This document shows, one piece after another, positions 9,001 through 17,965 of a stretch of DNA of 64,000 bases. The notes beneath the pieces are model-generated. The model searched no databases. It was not told the origin of the DNA and saw nothing but the letters and a program-made list of their open reading frames with translations. Source of the DNA: Myxococcus sp. CA023 (GTDB lineage Bacteria; Myxococcota; Myxococcia; Myxococcales; Myxococcaceae); the NCBI RefSeq assembly GCF_010998615.1, contig NZ_JAAEAH010000042.1, forward strand, positions 1 to 64,000, written 5' to 3'. Made by a program: the position numbers and the translations under genes. Numbering within the stretch: the first letter of the stretch is position 1; each line of letters opens with the position of its first letter.

Positions 9001-12000
9001 ATGCCTGAAACGCCCCCTTCCCTGTTCGATGCGGTGCCCGCGGAGATGGACTTTCCTTCCGACGAGCGCCGCATCCAGGCCTTCTGGAAGGACCGCCGCA
9101 TCTTCGAGCGCTCGCTCGAAACGCGTGAGGATGCCCCCAGCTTCGTCTTCTACGAGGGCCCGCCGACCGCCAACGGCCTGCCGCACAACGGCCACGTCCT
9201 CACGCGCGTCATCAAGGACCTGTTCCCCCGCTACAAGACGATGACGGGCCACTACGTCCCCCGCAAGGCCGGCTGGGACACCCACGGCCTGCCCGTGGAG
9301 GTGGAGGTCGAGAAGGAACTGCGCATCCACGGCAAGGCGGAGATTGAACGCTACGGCGTGGAGCCCTTCACCGAGCGCTGCATCGAATCCGTCTTCCGCT
9401 ACACCTCCGAGTGGGAACGGCTCACCGAGCGCATCGGCTTCTGGGTGGACCTGAATCAGGCCTACGTCACCTACCACCGTCCGTTCGTGGAGAGCGTGTG
9501 GTGGGCGCTGGCGGAGCTGCACCGCAAGGGCCTGCTGTACCAGGGCCACAAGGTGGTGTGGTGGTGGCCGCAGGGCGGCACCGCGCTGAGCGCCGCGGAG
9601 GTGGGCCTGGGCTACAAGACAGTGGACGACCCGAGCGTCTACGTCGCCTTCCCGCTGCGCGACACGCCGGACACCGCGCTGGTGGTGTGGACGACCACGC
9701 CCTGGACGCTGCCGTCCAACATGTACGCGGCCGTCAACCCGGGCGTGGACTACGTCACCGTGGACGCGGGCGAGCGCAAGCTCATCGTCGCCGCGGCGCT
9801 GCGCGAGGCGCTGGCGAAGAAGCTCAAGCAGGACCTGCCGGTGCTCGCCACGCAGAAGGGCAGCGACCTGGTGGGCCAGCGCTACCAGCCGCCCTTCGAC
9901 CTCTACCACCAGCGCGCGGGCGACACGCGGCTGCCGCTGAAGGACGGCGGTGAAGACGTGCAGGCCTGGCGCGTGCTGGGCGCGGACTTCGTGACGCTCG
10001 ACAGCGGCACGGGCATCGTCCACATCGCCCCGGCTTTTGGCGAGGACGACTACGAGGCCTTCCGCAAGGACAAGGCCCGCTTCGCCCAGCCGGAGGCGCT
10101 GGAGCTGTTCTGCGCGGTGAAGCCGGACGGCACCTTCTCCGACGACGTGCCGCTCGTCGCGGGGCGCTTCGTGAAGGAGGCGGACAAGGACATCCAGCGC
10201 CACCTGAAGGAGCGCGGGCTGGTCCTCTTCACGGAGCAGTACAAGCACGAGTACCCCTTCTGCTGGCGCGCGGACGACGACCCGCTCATCCAGTTCGCCC
10301 GGCCCGCCTGGTACATCCGCACCACGTCCGTGAAGGACGAGGCGATTGCCAACAACCGCGCCGTCAACTGGGTGCCCGAGCACATCAAGGAAGGCCGCTT
10401 CGGCGACTTCCTGGCCAACAACGTGGACTGGGCCCTGTCGCGCGAGCGCTACTGGGGCACGCCGCTGCCGCTATGGGTGCACTCGGAGACGGGTGAGGTG
10501 GAGGCCGTCCCCTCGCTCCAGGCGCTGCGCGAGAAGCCGGGCAACAACGTGGCCGCGGTGGAGGCGGAGCTGAATGCCTTCCTCGCGGGCAAACCGCACG
10601 AGGCCAACGCGAAGCACCTCATCGTCCACAAGCCGTGGATCGACAAGGTGACGTTCGAGAAGCCCGGCACCCCGGGGCGCTTCCAGCGCGTGCCCGAAGT
10701 CGTCGACGTGTGGTTCGACTCCGGTTGCATGCCCTTCGCGCAGTGGGGCTTCCCGCACGCGCCGGGCTCGCGGGAGATCTTCAACCGCGCCTTCCCCGCG
10801 GACTTCATCTCCGAGGCCATCGACCAGACGCGTGGATGGTTCTACTCGCTGCTGATGGTGAGCACGCTCATCTTCGACGAGGAGACGCAGGCGCGCATGG
10901 GCCTGTCACCCCAGCGCGGCTGGCCGCAGCCGTACAAGAGCTGCATCGTGCTGGGCCACGTCTCCGACAAGGAGGGCCGCAAGGAGTCCAAGTCCAAGGG
11001 CAACTACACGCCGCCGGAAATCATCCTGGACGAAGTGCGCATGGACTTCGCGGTCCTGACGGCCACGGAGGCCGGCGTTCCGGGTGAGCCGGGCGTGGCG
11101 CTCATCGCTCGCGAGGACCTGGAGGGCTTGGACATCCAGGAGGGCGCCAAGGTGCAGCTCTTCCGGCCAGACCGTCCGGACGTGGTCATCACCGCGACGG
11201 TGAAGGCGCACAAGAAGCTCAAGCGCCGCGTGCTGCTGCTGGCGCCCGCTGACCTGCAGACGCTGGACGTGGCGCCCTCCGCGCGTGGCGCCAGTGTCAT
11301 GCCGGTGGAGGTGCCCCGGTTGGCGCCTTCCGAGCGCGTGGTGCTGAAGGACCCCGCCGCCAAGGCGCCGGGCGCGGACGCGTTCCGCTGGTTCTTCTAC
11401 GCGGCGAGCCCCACCTGGTCGAACACGCGGCACTCGCTGAGCAACGTGCGGCTGTTGCAGAAGGACTTCCAGGTCAAGCTGCGCAACGTCTACTCGTTCT
11501 TCACCATCTACGCGAACATCGACGGCTTCAACCCCGCGGCCGGCAACACGGACGCGTCCGACTCGCCGTGGGAAGCCATCCGCCGCAGCCAGGGCTGGCG
11601 CGAGGTGAAGGCGCGGCCGGTGCTGGACCGCTGGATTCTGTCCGAGGTCCACCTCACCCTGCGCGACGTCACCCGCGCGCTGGACACCTACCAGGTCTAC
11701 GACGCGGCCCAGCGGATGGTGGCGCTGGTGGACGCGCTGTCCAACTGGTACCTGCGCCGCAGCCGCTCGCGCTTCTGGGCGCCGGGCTTCGAACAGGACA
11801 AGCAGGACGCGTACTTCACGCTCTACGAGGCGCTCACCACCATCGCCTCGCTGTCCGCGCCCTTCATCCCCTTCTTCGCCGATGAGATGTGGGGCAACCT
11901 GGTGCGCAAGCCCTGGCCCACCACGCAGCCGGAGAGCGTCCACCTGGCGCGCTTCCCCACTGTGGATGCGTCCCTCATCGACGAGGGGCTCGCGGCGGAG

Positions 12001-12744
12001 ATGGGCGCGGTGCGGGACTTGGTCTCCCTGGGCCTCAAGGTGCGCACGGACAACCGCCTCAAGGTGCGCCAGCCGCTGTCGCGCGCGGACGTCATCCTGG
12101 CGCGCAAGGAGCTGACGGACCGCGTGGCGGTGTACCGCGACCTCATCGCGGACGAGCTGAACGTCCACGAGGTGCGCTTCGTGGAGCCGGGAAGCCCGGA
12201 GGCGGACGTGGTGCGCTTCCGCGTCCGGCCCAACCTGCGCGCGGTGGGGGGACGGCTGGGCCCCAAGCTGGCCCCGGTGCGCAAGGCCTTCGACACGGGT
12301 GACGGCGCCGCGCTGCACCGCGAGTTGCTCCAGACGGGCCGCGTGGCCATGACGGTGGCCGGCGAGGACCTGGTCTTCACCGCCGAGGAGTTGGAGACGC
12401 TGGTGGAGGCCAACCCCGGCTACGCCGCCGCGGGCATGGGCGTGGGCGTGGTGGTGCTCCACACCGAGCTGACCGAGTCCCTGGTGGATGAGGGCCTGGT
12501 GCGCGAACTGCTCGCCCGCGTGCAGGGCGCGCGCAAGGACATGGAGCTGGGCTACACCGACCGCATCCAGCTCTGGGTAGACGGCGACGCGCGCGTGAAG
12601 CGCGTGACGGACGAAGCGCGGGAGCTGATCGCGCGGGAGACGCTGGCCTCCAGCATCCTCGTGGGCCCCGAGGGCCTCACCGGCACGGAAGAAGAAGCCA
12701 GCATCAACGGCCTGCCCGCGCGCATCCGCGTGGAACGGGCCTGA
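9001..12744 (+). CDS. ileS: Isoleucyl-tRNA synthetase with insertion after the KMSKS loop
   Basis: This is a class I aminoacyl-tRNA synthetase that charges tRNA-Ile. The HIGH-type signature is HNGH at residues 62-65, and the editing domain includes TTTPWTLPSN. The KMSKS-type loop reads ESKSKGN at 662-668. The anticodon-binding part begins around ANIDGF. At 1,247 residues it is longer than usual for the eukaryote-like (type 2) IleS, about 1,050. Most of the excess is a block of about 110 residues between DEVR (about 680) and GADAFRWFFYAASP (791), a join that is normally almost continuous. The insert has a beta-rich look (GLDIQEGAKVQLFRP). No T-box leader is seen. Activity is expected because all the class signatures remain. 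Confidence 0.95.
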   Translation: MPETPPSLFDAVPAEMDFPSDERRIQAFWKDRRIFERSLETREDAPSFVFYEGPPTANGLPHNGHVLTRVIKDLFPRYKTMTGHYVPRKAGWDTHGLPVEVEVEKELRIHGKAEIERYGVEPFTERCIESVFRYTSEWERLTERIGFWVDLNQAYVTYHRPFVESVWWALAELHRKGLLYQGHKVVWWWPQGGTALSAAEVGLGYKTVDDPSVYVAFPLRDTPDTALVVWTTTPWTLPSNMYAAVNPGVDYVTVDAGERKLIVAAALREALAKKLKQDLPVLATQKGSDLVGQRYQPPFDLYHQRAGDTRLPLKDGGEDVQAWRVLGADFVTLDSGTGIVHIAPAFGEDDYEAFRKDKARFAQPEALELFCAVKPDGTFSDDVPLVAGRFVKEADKDIQRHLKERGLVLFTEQYKHEYPFCWRADDDPLIQFARPAWYIRTTSVKDEAIANNRAVNWVPEHIKEGRFGDFLANNVDWALSRERYWGTPLPLWVHSETGEVEAVPSLQALREKPGNNVAAVEAELNAFLAGKPHEANAKHLIVHKPWIDKVTFEKPGTPGRFQRVPEVVDVWFDSGCMPFAQWGFPHAPGSREIFNRAFPADFISEAIDQTRGWFYSLLMVSTLIFDEETQARMGLSPQRGWPQPYKSCIVLGHVSDKEGRKESKSKGNYTPPEIILDEVRMDFAVLTATEAGVPGEPGVALIAREDLEGLDIQEGAKVQLFRPDRPDVVITATVKAHKKLKRRVLLLAPADLQTLDVAPSARGASVMPVEVPRLAPSERVVLKDPAAKAPGADAFRWFFYAASPTWSNTRHSLSNVRLLQKDFQVKLRNVYSFFTIYANIDGFNPAAGNTDASDSPWEAIRRSQGWREVKARPVLDRWILSEVHLTLRDVTRALDTYQVYDAAQRMVALVDALSNWYLRRSRSRFWAPGFEQDKQDAYFTLYEALTTIASLSAPFIPFFADEMWGNLVRKPWPTTQPESVHLARFPTVDASLIDEGLAAEMGAVRDLVSLGLKVRTDNRLKVRQPLSRADVILARKELTDRVAVYRDLIADELNVHEVRFVEPGSPEADVVRFRVRPNLRAVGGRLGPKLAPVRKAFDTGDGAALHRELLQTGRVAMTVAGEDLVFTAEELETLVEANPGYAAAGMGVGVVVLHTELTESLVDEGLVRELLARVQGARKDMELGYTDRIQLWVDGDARVKRVTDEARELIARETLASSILVGPEGLTGTEEEASINGLPARIRVERA

Positions 12745-12750
12745 GCCGCG

Positions 12751-12791
12751 AAAAAATACGGGCTGCCTCATCCCCGCGATGAGGCAGCCCG
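12751..12791 (-). terminator. Intrinsic terminator between convergent genes
   Basis: A perfect 14-bp stem is formed by 12759-12772 and 12778-12791, with a 5-nt loop. On the minus strand it is followed by TA and six Ts. It lies directly after the stop of the minus-strand small secreted protein and 14 nt after ileS, so it ends the minus-strand transcript and may also stop ileS. Confidence 0.85.
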
Positions 12792-12795
12792 CAAG

Positions 12796-13086
12796 TCACG
12801 GCACCCCGGCGCTGCCCTTCCCACGTGAAGAAAGGGCCGTGCCAGCCTTCACTCTGTTCGCGGTGAAGGTCGTGTCGTTCCGGTACAGCAACATCTGGGA
12901 CCCGTTGGACGTGTAGACGAGCGTGTCCACGCGGTACGTCCCGGTCGGCCGCGCGATGGGAATCACCAACGTCGGCGTGAAGTAGATTTCGCCGCGATAG
13001 ACGCCAGCGATGGGCTGTGCACCCGCGCTCGCCGCCATCAACACCGTGGCGATGGCGCAGAACAGCTTTCCCGTTGCCAGCTTCAT
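12796..13086 (-). CDS. Small secreted protein, about 96 aa
   Basis: A clear Sec signal peptide (MKLATGKLFCAIATVLM then AASAGA) precedes a mature domain of about 70 residues. The mature part is beta-rich (GVYRGEIYFTP, GTYRVDTLVYTSNGSQ) and has no cysteines. ATG 13086 is preferred over the in-frame ATG 13098 because it begins the signal peptide. The family is not recognised. Its transcript ends at a strong intrinsic terminator. The 5' flank (13087-13160) is unusually AT-rich and probably holds its promoter. Confidence 0.65.
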   Translation of the reverse strand: MKLATGKLFCAIATVLMAASAGAQPIAGVYRGEIYFTPTLVIPIARPTGTYRVDTLVYTSNGSQMLLYRNDTTFTANRVKAGTALSSRGKGSAGVP

Positions 13087-13423
13087 GACGTCACTCAACG
13101 ATTTCCGCTATTTCAATATTCACTGCTTTTACGCGATTACTAAACGTAAGGCAGGCCGTCAATCAAGACCCAGACTCCTGTCCGCCACGACGCCCAGCCG
13201 CATCGACAGCATCACCGTCCCCTACCCGGAGGCCGAGCTGGCCGGGGCACTCGGTGGGCGATGAGAGCCCCTCGCAGTCCAGCCGGGAGTACAGCCGGCT
13301 GTTTGGCGCGCCGCCCTCGCGAGACATCTCCCGGCTGCGAAGCACGCTCCAGGGCCAGGCACCGGCCCGGCAGGCCAATGCGTCAACTTGACGCACACTC
13401 CACTGCCATCACCGGGATATGAC
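13087..13423. other. Intergenic region, probable divergent promoters
   Basis: This stretch of about 340 bp has no convincing gene. The left 70 bp are AT-rich relative to the surroundings and lie upstream of the minus-strand secreted-protein gene. The right part precedes the sensor kinase and is GC-rich. I see no RNA gene or clear operator. Confidence 0.4.
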
Positions 13424-14803
13424 GTGCGGGTGTCCACCGCGCCGACTCACACCGAGGCGCCGTCGCCTGACGTCCTGTCCTCGCTGCCGCGCTCCGCCTT
13501 CCGACGCTCCACCGGGGACATGGCGGCGCGGTTGTCCTCCAGCGACATCGCGCTCGGGTGGCTGGTCCGCCTGCGCTGGCACGCCGTCGCCGGACAAGCG
13601 CTGACGGTGGGCGTCGCCGTCCGGGTGCTGGAGCTGGAGCTGCCCGTGGCGCCCCTGCTGGCCCTGGTGGCCACGACGGCGGTGTCCAACCTGCTCCTCT
13701 CGCTCTGGCTCCGCCGCGAGCCCGAGGTCCGTCCCGGCCTGCTGGGCGCCGTGCTCGCGTTCGACACCGCGTTGCTGACGGGGCTGCTCGCGCTGTCCGG
13801 TGGCCCGGCCAACCCGTTCGCCATGCTGTATCTCGTCCACGTGACGCTGGCGGCCATCGTGCTGGGCCCCCGCTGGACGACGCTCATCGCGCTGCTGTCG
13901 GTGCTGGGCTCGACCAGCCTCTTCGCCTGCCACGTCCCCCTGCCCGACACGGTGAACCCGCCGGGCAGCCACGGCCTGGACTCGCTCCACGTCGTGGGCA
14001 TGTGGGTCGCCTTCACGCTGACGGCGCTCATCATCGCCTTCGTCGTCGCCCGCGTGGCCGCCGCGCTGAGAGACCGGCATGCCGCGCTGGCGCGCACGCA
14101 ACGGCTGGCGGCGCGCGCGGAGAAGCTGGCGTCGCTGTCCACGCTGGCGGCCGGCGCGGCACACGAACTGGGCACGCCGCTGGGCACCATCGCCATCGCG
14201 GCCAACGAACTGGACGCGCTCATCCTGGAGGCGCCCCAGGAAGCGCTGGAGGACGCCCGCCTCATCCGGGACGAGGTGGAGCGCTGCCGGGACATCCTGG
14301 AGCGCATGAGCGCCCGCGCCGGACAAACGCTGGGCGAGGTCCCCGAACGGACGACGCCGAGCGACGTGCTCGCCCGCCTCCGGGAACAACTGGGCACCAC
14401 CGACCAGGCGCGCCTCCAACTCGAGCCCGGCCCGGACGTGCCCTTCTGGTGCCCCGTGCGAGGACTGGTGCAGGTCCTGACGAACCTGGTGCGCAACGGG
14501 CTGCATGCCAGCGAGGCCACCGGAGCGAACGTCGTGGTGTCCGCGCACCACGAGGTGGACCGCCTGCGCTTCATCGTGGAGGACCGGGGCACCGGCATCC
14601 CGCGCGCGCTGCTGCCCCGGCTGGGCGAGCCCTTCTTCACCACCAAGCCCGCGGGCCAGGGCATGGGGCTTGGCCTGTTCCTCACCCAGACGTACGCCGA
14701 GCTGTGTGGAGGCCGCCTGGAGCTCAGCTCCGAGGAGGGACACGGAACGCGCGTGACGCTGGAGCTGCCCTTGAGGAAGGAGTCGTCCGATGCCACCAGG
14801 TGA
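13424..14803 (+). CDS. RegB/PrrB-like membrane sensor histidine kinase
   Basis: This is a redox-type sensor kinase. About six membrane segments lie in the first 220 residues. They include the loop GGPANPF (nt about 13799-13819), close to the quinone-binding GGxxNPF signature of RegB. The H-box reads AAHELGTPLG. It is followed by the N box (LVRNGLHAS), the G1 box DRGTGIP and the G2 box GMGLGLFL. RegB kinases sense the quinone pool or redox state and phosphorylate RegA. The start is uncertain: GTG 13424 or 13430, TTG 13388 and ATG 13520 are all possible. The gene overlaps the response-regulator gene by 14 nt, so the pair is translationally coupled. Confidence 0.85.
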   Translation: MRVSTAPTHTEAPSPDVLSSLPRSAFRRSTGDMAARLSSSDIALGWLVRLRWHAVAGQALTVGVAVRVLELELPVAPLLALVATTAVSNLLLSLWLRREPEVRPGLLGAVLAFDTALLTGLLALSGGPANPFAMLYLVHVTLAAIVLGPRWTTLIALLSVLGSTSLFACHVPLPDTVNPPGSHGLDSLHVVGMWVAFTLTALIIAFVVARVAAALRDRHAALARTQRLAARAEKLASLSTLAAGAAHELGTPLGTIAIAANELDALILEAPQEALEDARLIRDEVERCRDILERMSARAGQTLGEVPERTTPSDVLARLREQLGTTDQARLQLEPGPDVPFWCPVRGLVQVLTNLVRNGLHASEATGANVVVSAHHEVDRLRFIVEDRGTGIPRALLPRLGEPFFTTKPAGQGMGLGLFLTQTYAELCGGRLELSSEEGHGTRVTLELPLRKESSDATR

Positions 14804-15341
14804 AGCCCCCGCCACGGTGCTCGTCATCGACGACGACGAGCGATTCCGAGAGCGGCTGGTGCGCGCCTTCGTGCGGCACGGCTTCCAGGCCCACGGCGCG
14901 GCCAGCGCGCAAGCGGCGCTCGATGCCGCGCGGGCGTTGCGTCCGGGTTACGCCGTCGTCGACCTGCGCCTGCCCGACGGTTCCGGCCTGGAGTTGGTGC
15001 GCGAACTGAAGGCCCTGGACGCGAGCACCACCGTCGTGGTGCTGACGGGCTACGGCAGCATCGCCACGGCGGTGGAGGCCGTCCGGCGAGGCGCCACGCA
15101 CTACCTGGCCAAGCCCGCGGACGTGGACGACATCCTGCTGGCCTTCGCCGGCGCCACCCTCCCCTCCGGGCAGGAGGCCGCGCTCACCCACGAGGTGCCC
15201 TCCCTGGCGCGCGCGGAGTGGGAGCACATCCAGCGCGTGCTCGCCGACTGCGGGGGCAACATCTCCCAGGCCGCCCGGTTGCTGCGCATCCAGCGGCGGA
15301 GCCTGCAACGCAAGCTGTCCAAGTACCCCGTTCCCAAGTGA
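14790..15341 (+). CDS. RegA/ActR/PrrA-like response regulator
   Basis: This 183-residue two-component regulator has an N-terminal receiver domain with acidic pocket VIDDDERF, phospho-acceptor Asp in VVDLRLPDGSG and conserved Lys in LAKPADVDD. The C-terminal Fis-type helix-turn-helix reads GGNISQAARLLRIQRRSLQ. This short receiver-plus-Fis layout without an AAA+ domain is that of RegA, the global redox regulator of respiration and photosynthesis genes in other proteobacteria. Coupling to the RegB-like kinase and the cytochrome gene 75 nt downstream supports a role in controlling electron-transport genes. Confidence 0.88.
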   Translation: MPPGEAPATVLVIDDDERFRERLVRAFVRHGFQAHGAASAQAALDAARALRPGYAVVDLRLPDGSGLELVRELKALDASTTVVVLTGYGSIATAVEAVRRGATHYLAKPADVDDILLAFAGATLPSGQEAALTHEVPSLARAEWEHIQRVLADCGGNISQAARLLRIQRRSLQRKLSKYPVPK

Positions 15342-15416
15342 GCCCCCGGGGTGCGTCAGCAAGACGCACGAAACGCTGCGCCCAAGCCGGTAGGGTGGAA
15401 GGCGTCAGGAGGCCCG

Positions 15417-16463
15417 ATGTCCCCGCCACGCGCGAGTGCGCTGCTGCTCACCATCATGGTGTCCGCCGGAGGCTGTACCAAGACGCCCACCGAGGAGGGC
15501 CGGAAGGAAGCCAACGGCGGCATCCAGTGCCAGAAGCTCCAGCACCTGGCCTGCACGGGCCTCTACGGCGAGGGCGGCACCGGGTGGGCGACCCGGGCGA
15601 TTCCCCCTGAGGTACGCCCCTATGAGCCCGGCCTCCAGCTCTGGAGCGACGGCCTGGACAAGACGCGCTTCATCTACCTGCCGCCCGGCACGAAGGTGGA
15701 CACGTCCAAGAGCGACGAGTGGCGCTTCCCCGTGGGCACGAAGCTCTGGAAGGAGTTCAGTTGGAAGGGGCGGCCCATCGAGACGCGCTTCCTCTGGAAG
15801 CGTCCGGACGGGAGCTGGCTGCGGACCACCTACCGCTGGAGCGACGACGGGAAGACGGCGCTCGAGTTGACCAGCGGTGAGAAGGACGTGCCCGGCACGG
15901 AGGGCTACGAAATCCCCAGCCAGCAGGACTGCCAGTCCTGCCACCGAGGGCGCGGCGACGAGGTGCTCGGCTTCGAGGCCGTCGCGTTGGCCCACGACGG
16001 CGCGAAGGGCCTCACGCTGGCGAAGCTGGTGGAAGAGGGACTCCTGAGCCACCCGCCCGCGCAGGTGCCCCGCATTCCTGGCACGCCGGTGGAGCAGGCC
16101 GCCCTGGGCTACCTGCACATGAACTGCGGCGTGTCGTGCCACAGCGCCAACCGCATGGCGCTGGGCAGCGGCTCCGGCCTGCACCTGCGCCTGGAAGCGG
16201 GCGAGCTCGGCTCCGTGCAGGAGACTGACACCTGGCGCACGTCCGTGAATGTGAAGGCGCTCATCCAGACGTCGGGCATGTTCGGGAAGAGCTCGCAGCG
16301 CGTCGCGCCGGGTGACGTCCAGCACAGCTCGCTGCTCTACCGGATGGGCCAGCGCGGGGACTTCATGCAAATGCCACCCCTGGGCACCCGCATGGTGGAT
16401 GAACAGGGTCGGGCGCTCATCCAGCGCTGGATTGAAGCGATGCCCGCGAAGAAGGAGGGGTAG
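15417..16463 (+). CDS. Lipoprotein c-type cytochrome (SO2930-like diheme family)
   Basis: This lipoprotein of 348 residues has lipobox SAGGC; ATG 15417 follows an AGGAGG site. The body has the pattern of SO2930-like diheme cytochromes: WSDGLDKTRFIYLPPG, then a WRFPVGTKLWKEF block. It carries one canonical heme site, CQSCH (nt about 15930-15944). The second expected site reads CGVSCH, that is Cys-x3-Cys-His rather than Cys-x2-Cys-His. A late MPPLGTRM segment may supply a Met ligand. It is probably an outer electron carrier in the envelope. Its position behind the RegB/RegA-like pair suggests redox-responsive expression. Confidence 0.8.
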   Translation: MSPPRASALLLTIMVSAGGCTKTPTEEGRKEANGGIQCQKLQHLACTGLYGEGGTGWATRAIPPEVRPYEPGLQLWSDGLDKTRFIYLPPGTKVDTSKSDEWRFPVGTKLWKEFSWKGRPIETRFLWKRPDGSWLRTTYRWSDDGKTALELTSGEKDVPGTEGYEIPSQQDCQSCHRGRGDEVLGFEAVALAHDGAKGLTLAKLVEEGLLSHPPAQVPRIPGTPVEQAALGYLHMNCGVSCHSANRMALGSGSGLHLRLEAGELGSVQETDTWRTSVNVKALIQTSGMFGKSSQRVAPGDVQHSSLLYRMGQRGDFMQMPPLGTRMVDEQGRALIQRWIEAMPAKKEG

Positions 16464-16468
16464 GCGCC

Positions 16469-16936
16469 ATGCTCTACTCGGGGGTGTTGCTCCTCCACTC
16501 CTGGCTGCGCTGGGCGGTGGTGGTGCTGGGAGTGCTCGCGCTCGTGAGGGCACTGGTGGGCTGGGCGCGAGCCCGTGACTGGACGCCCGGCGACCGGCGG
16601 CTCCAGGTCTTCTTCGTCTCCGCCTTCGATATCCAGATGTTGCTGGGGATAACGCTCTACTTCGCGCTCAGCCCCGTCACGCCCCGGAGCCTGGACGCGC
16701 TGCGGATGAGCATGTCCATCGGCCACCTGCGCTTCTTCAGCCTGGAGCACCCACTGCTGATGCTCCTGGCCCTCACGGCCGCGCACGCCACCTCCGCGAT
16801 GACGCGGCGGGAGGCGCCCGCTCAATCCAAGCACCGCACCTGGGCGGTGGGGCTCCTGCTGGCCATGCTGTTCGTCGCACTGGCCATTCCCTGGCCCGGC
16901 TTGTCCCACGGACGGCCCCTGCTCCGGGACTTCTAG
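16469..16936 (+). CDS. Four-helix membrane protein
   Basis: This 155-residue protein has four predicted membrane helices (about residues 5-27, 47-67, 90-107 and 123-142). Conserved-looking His residues lie at LLHSWLRW and SLEHPLLM and near the third helix (TAAHATSAM). Paired histidines in such a bundle can ligate heme b, so a cytochrome b561-like or similar electron-transfer membrane subunit is possible but unproven. It starts 5 nt after the cytochrome lipoprotein gene and is almost certainly co-transcribed with it. Confidence 0.65.
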   Translation: MLYSGVLLLHSWLRWAVVVLGVLALVRALVGWARARDWTPGDRRLQVFFVSAFDIQMLLGITLYFALSPVTPRSLDALRMSMSIGHLRFFSLEHPLLMLLALTAAHATSAMTRREAPAQSKHRTWAVGLLLAMLFVALAIPWPGLSHGRPLLRDF

Positions 16937-16962
16937 CCAGACAGACCGTTAGAGTGCCGCGC

Positions 16963-17424
16963 ATGCGCGGACACAGAAACTGGGCAGGCACGTCAGTGAT
17001 TGCGGTGACGCTTTGGCTCGCCTGCGGCGTGGCGATGAGCGGCTGTGGAAGGGGCAAGGAGCGCGCGGCGCTCGCCACGAAGCTGGAGCAGCGCATCCGC
17101 TCCGCCACGGAGGCAGGAGATGCCTTCCACCTGTCGGAGGTGACGGGCTTCGACTGGGACACCCTCCACGTCTTCACGCCCTACGTGGTCGCGGAGGAAA
17201 TCCGCCAATCGCTCGGCAACGACTGGTCCGGCGCGCGAGACATCTATGAATCGGAATGCCTGCTCGTCTTCGTGAAGGAAGGACGGGTCGTCATGGACCT
17301 CGAATTCCCTCGGATGAAGGGGGACTTCTCTGCCATGAAGAAGTACCGCTTCTCGCGCGACGAGGCCCGGTTCGCCGCGCCCAAGGACGGCAGGCGCCTG
17401 ACGCACGCGATGGATGCGCCCTGA
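16963..17424 (+). CDS. Lipoprotein of unknown function
   Basis: This lipoprotein of about 153 residues has the signal TLWLACGVAMSGC. The mature part is mixed alpha/beta, with LEQRIRSATEAGDAF, FDWDTLHVFTPY and VFVKEGRVVMDLEFP. It resembles small periplasmic proteins of unknown function in other genomes, but no family name can be given. GTG 16954 is an alternative start. It follows the membrane-protein gene with a short gap and may belong to the same operon. Confidence 0.6.
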   Translation: MRGHRNWAGTSVIAVTLWLACGVAMSGCGRGKERAALATKLEQRIRSATEAGDAFHLSEVTGFDWDTLHVFTPYVVAEEIRQSLGNDWSGARDIYESECLLVFVKEGRVVMDLEFPRMKGDFSAMKKYRFSRDEARFAAPKDGRRLTHAMDAP

Positions 17425-17482
17425 GCCTCCGGACGCGGCGGCGTGCCTCGGCCCGCGAGGAGAGGCACGCCCGCGAGCACCG

Positions 17483-17728
17483 CTAAGCTTTCACCCACTT
17501 GCTTAGGAGCACGTCCCAGCGCATCTCCTTGCCATGGAGCGGCTCGGCCTGGTTGCTCGCGAAGCTGCCCGTCGCCGTCACGTTCGTGCACCCAATGGCC
17601 GCCAGGTAGGCGAGACAGTCCGTGGAGAACTGATTGGCCTGGCTGTGGTTGTGGGCCCCCATGGCGCCATACATCTTCGAGCTGCCAGGACCGTCGTAAG
17701 TGAAGTTCTGCACGTAGTACAAAGGCAC
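17483..17728 (-). CDS. Small hypothetical protein, 81 aa
   Basis: This short soluble protein starts at GTG 17728, about 10 nt after a GGGGAG site. The sequence is rich in Tyr, Asn, Gly and Ser (YYVQNFTYDGPG), has two cysteines and ends WDVLLSKWVKA. Its composition is unlike random antisense translation of GC-rich DNA, so I think it is real. No family or function is recognised, and neither neighbour suggests a role. Confidence 0.5.
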   Translation of the reverse strand: MPLYYVQNFTYDGPGSSKMYGAMGAHNHSQANQFSTDCLAYLAAIGCTNVTATGSFASNQAEPLHGKEMRWDVLLSKWVKA

Positions 17729-17965
17729 GTCAGTCGCTCCCCGTGAAGGCGTTGGTTGCCGTCACAACTATCGCACTTTCCGCCCCTCCTATTAAAGTGC
17801 GCCTGGAGCAACATCCCAGAGGGAGGAACCCCGCACACGACGCGTCAGGGCCCCACCTCTACCGCCCTGGCGGCTACTGCCGGGCGACGGCCTCAGCCGG
17901 GTCGGCACCGGGCTCTCGCTCATCGTGACGTAAGGTGCGCAGCATCCAGGCGAACCTGGACCGAG

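Noticed and set aside
8560-12771. Long minus-strand frames (607 and 621 codons) opposite ileS.
   Set aside because: They are antisense to a highly conserved synthetase and have shadow-type composition (runs of Arg, His, Val, Leu).
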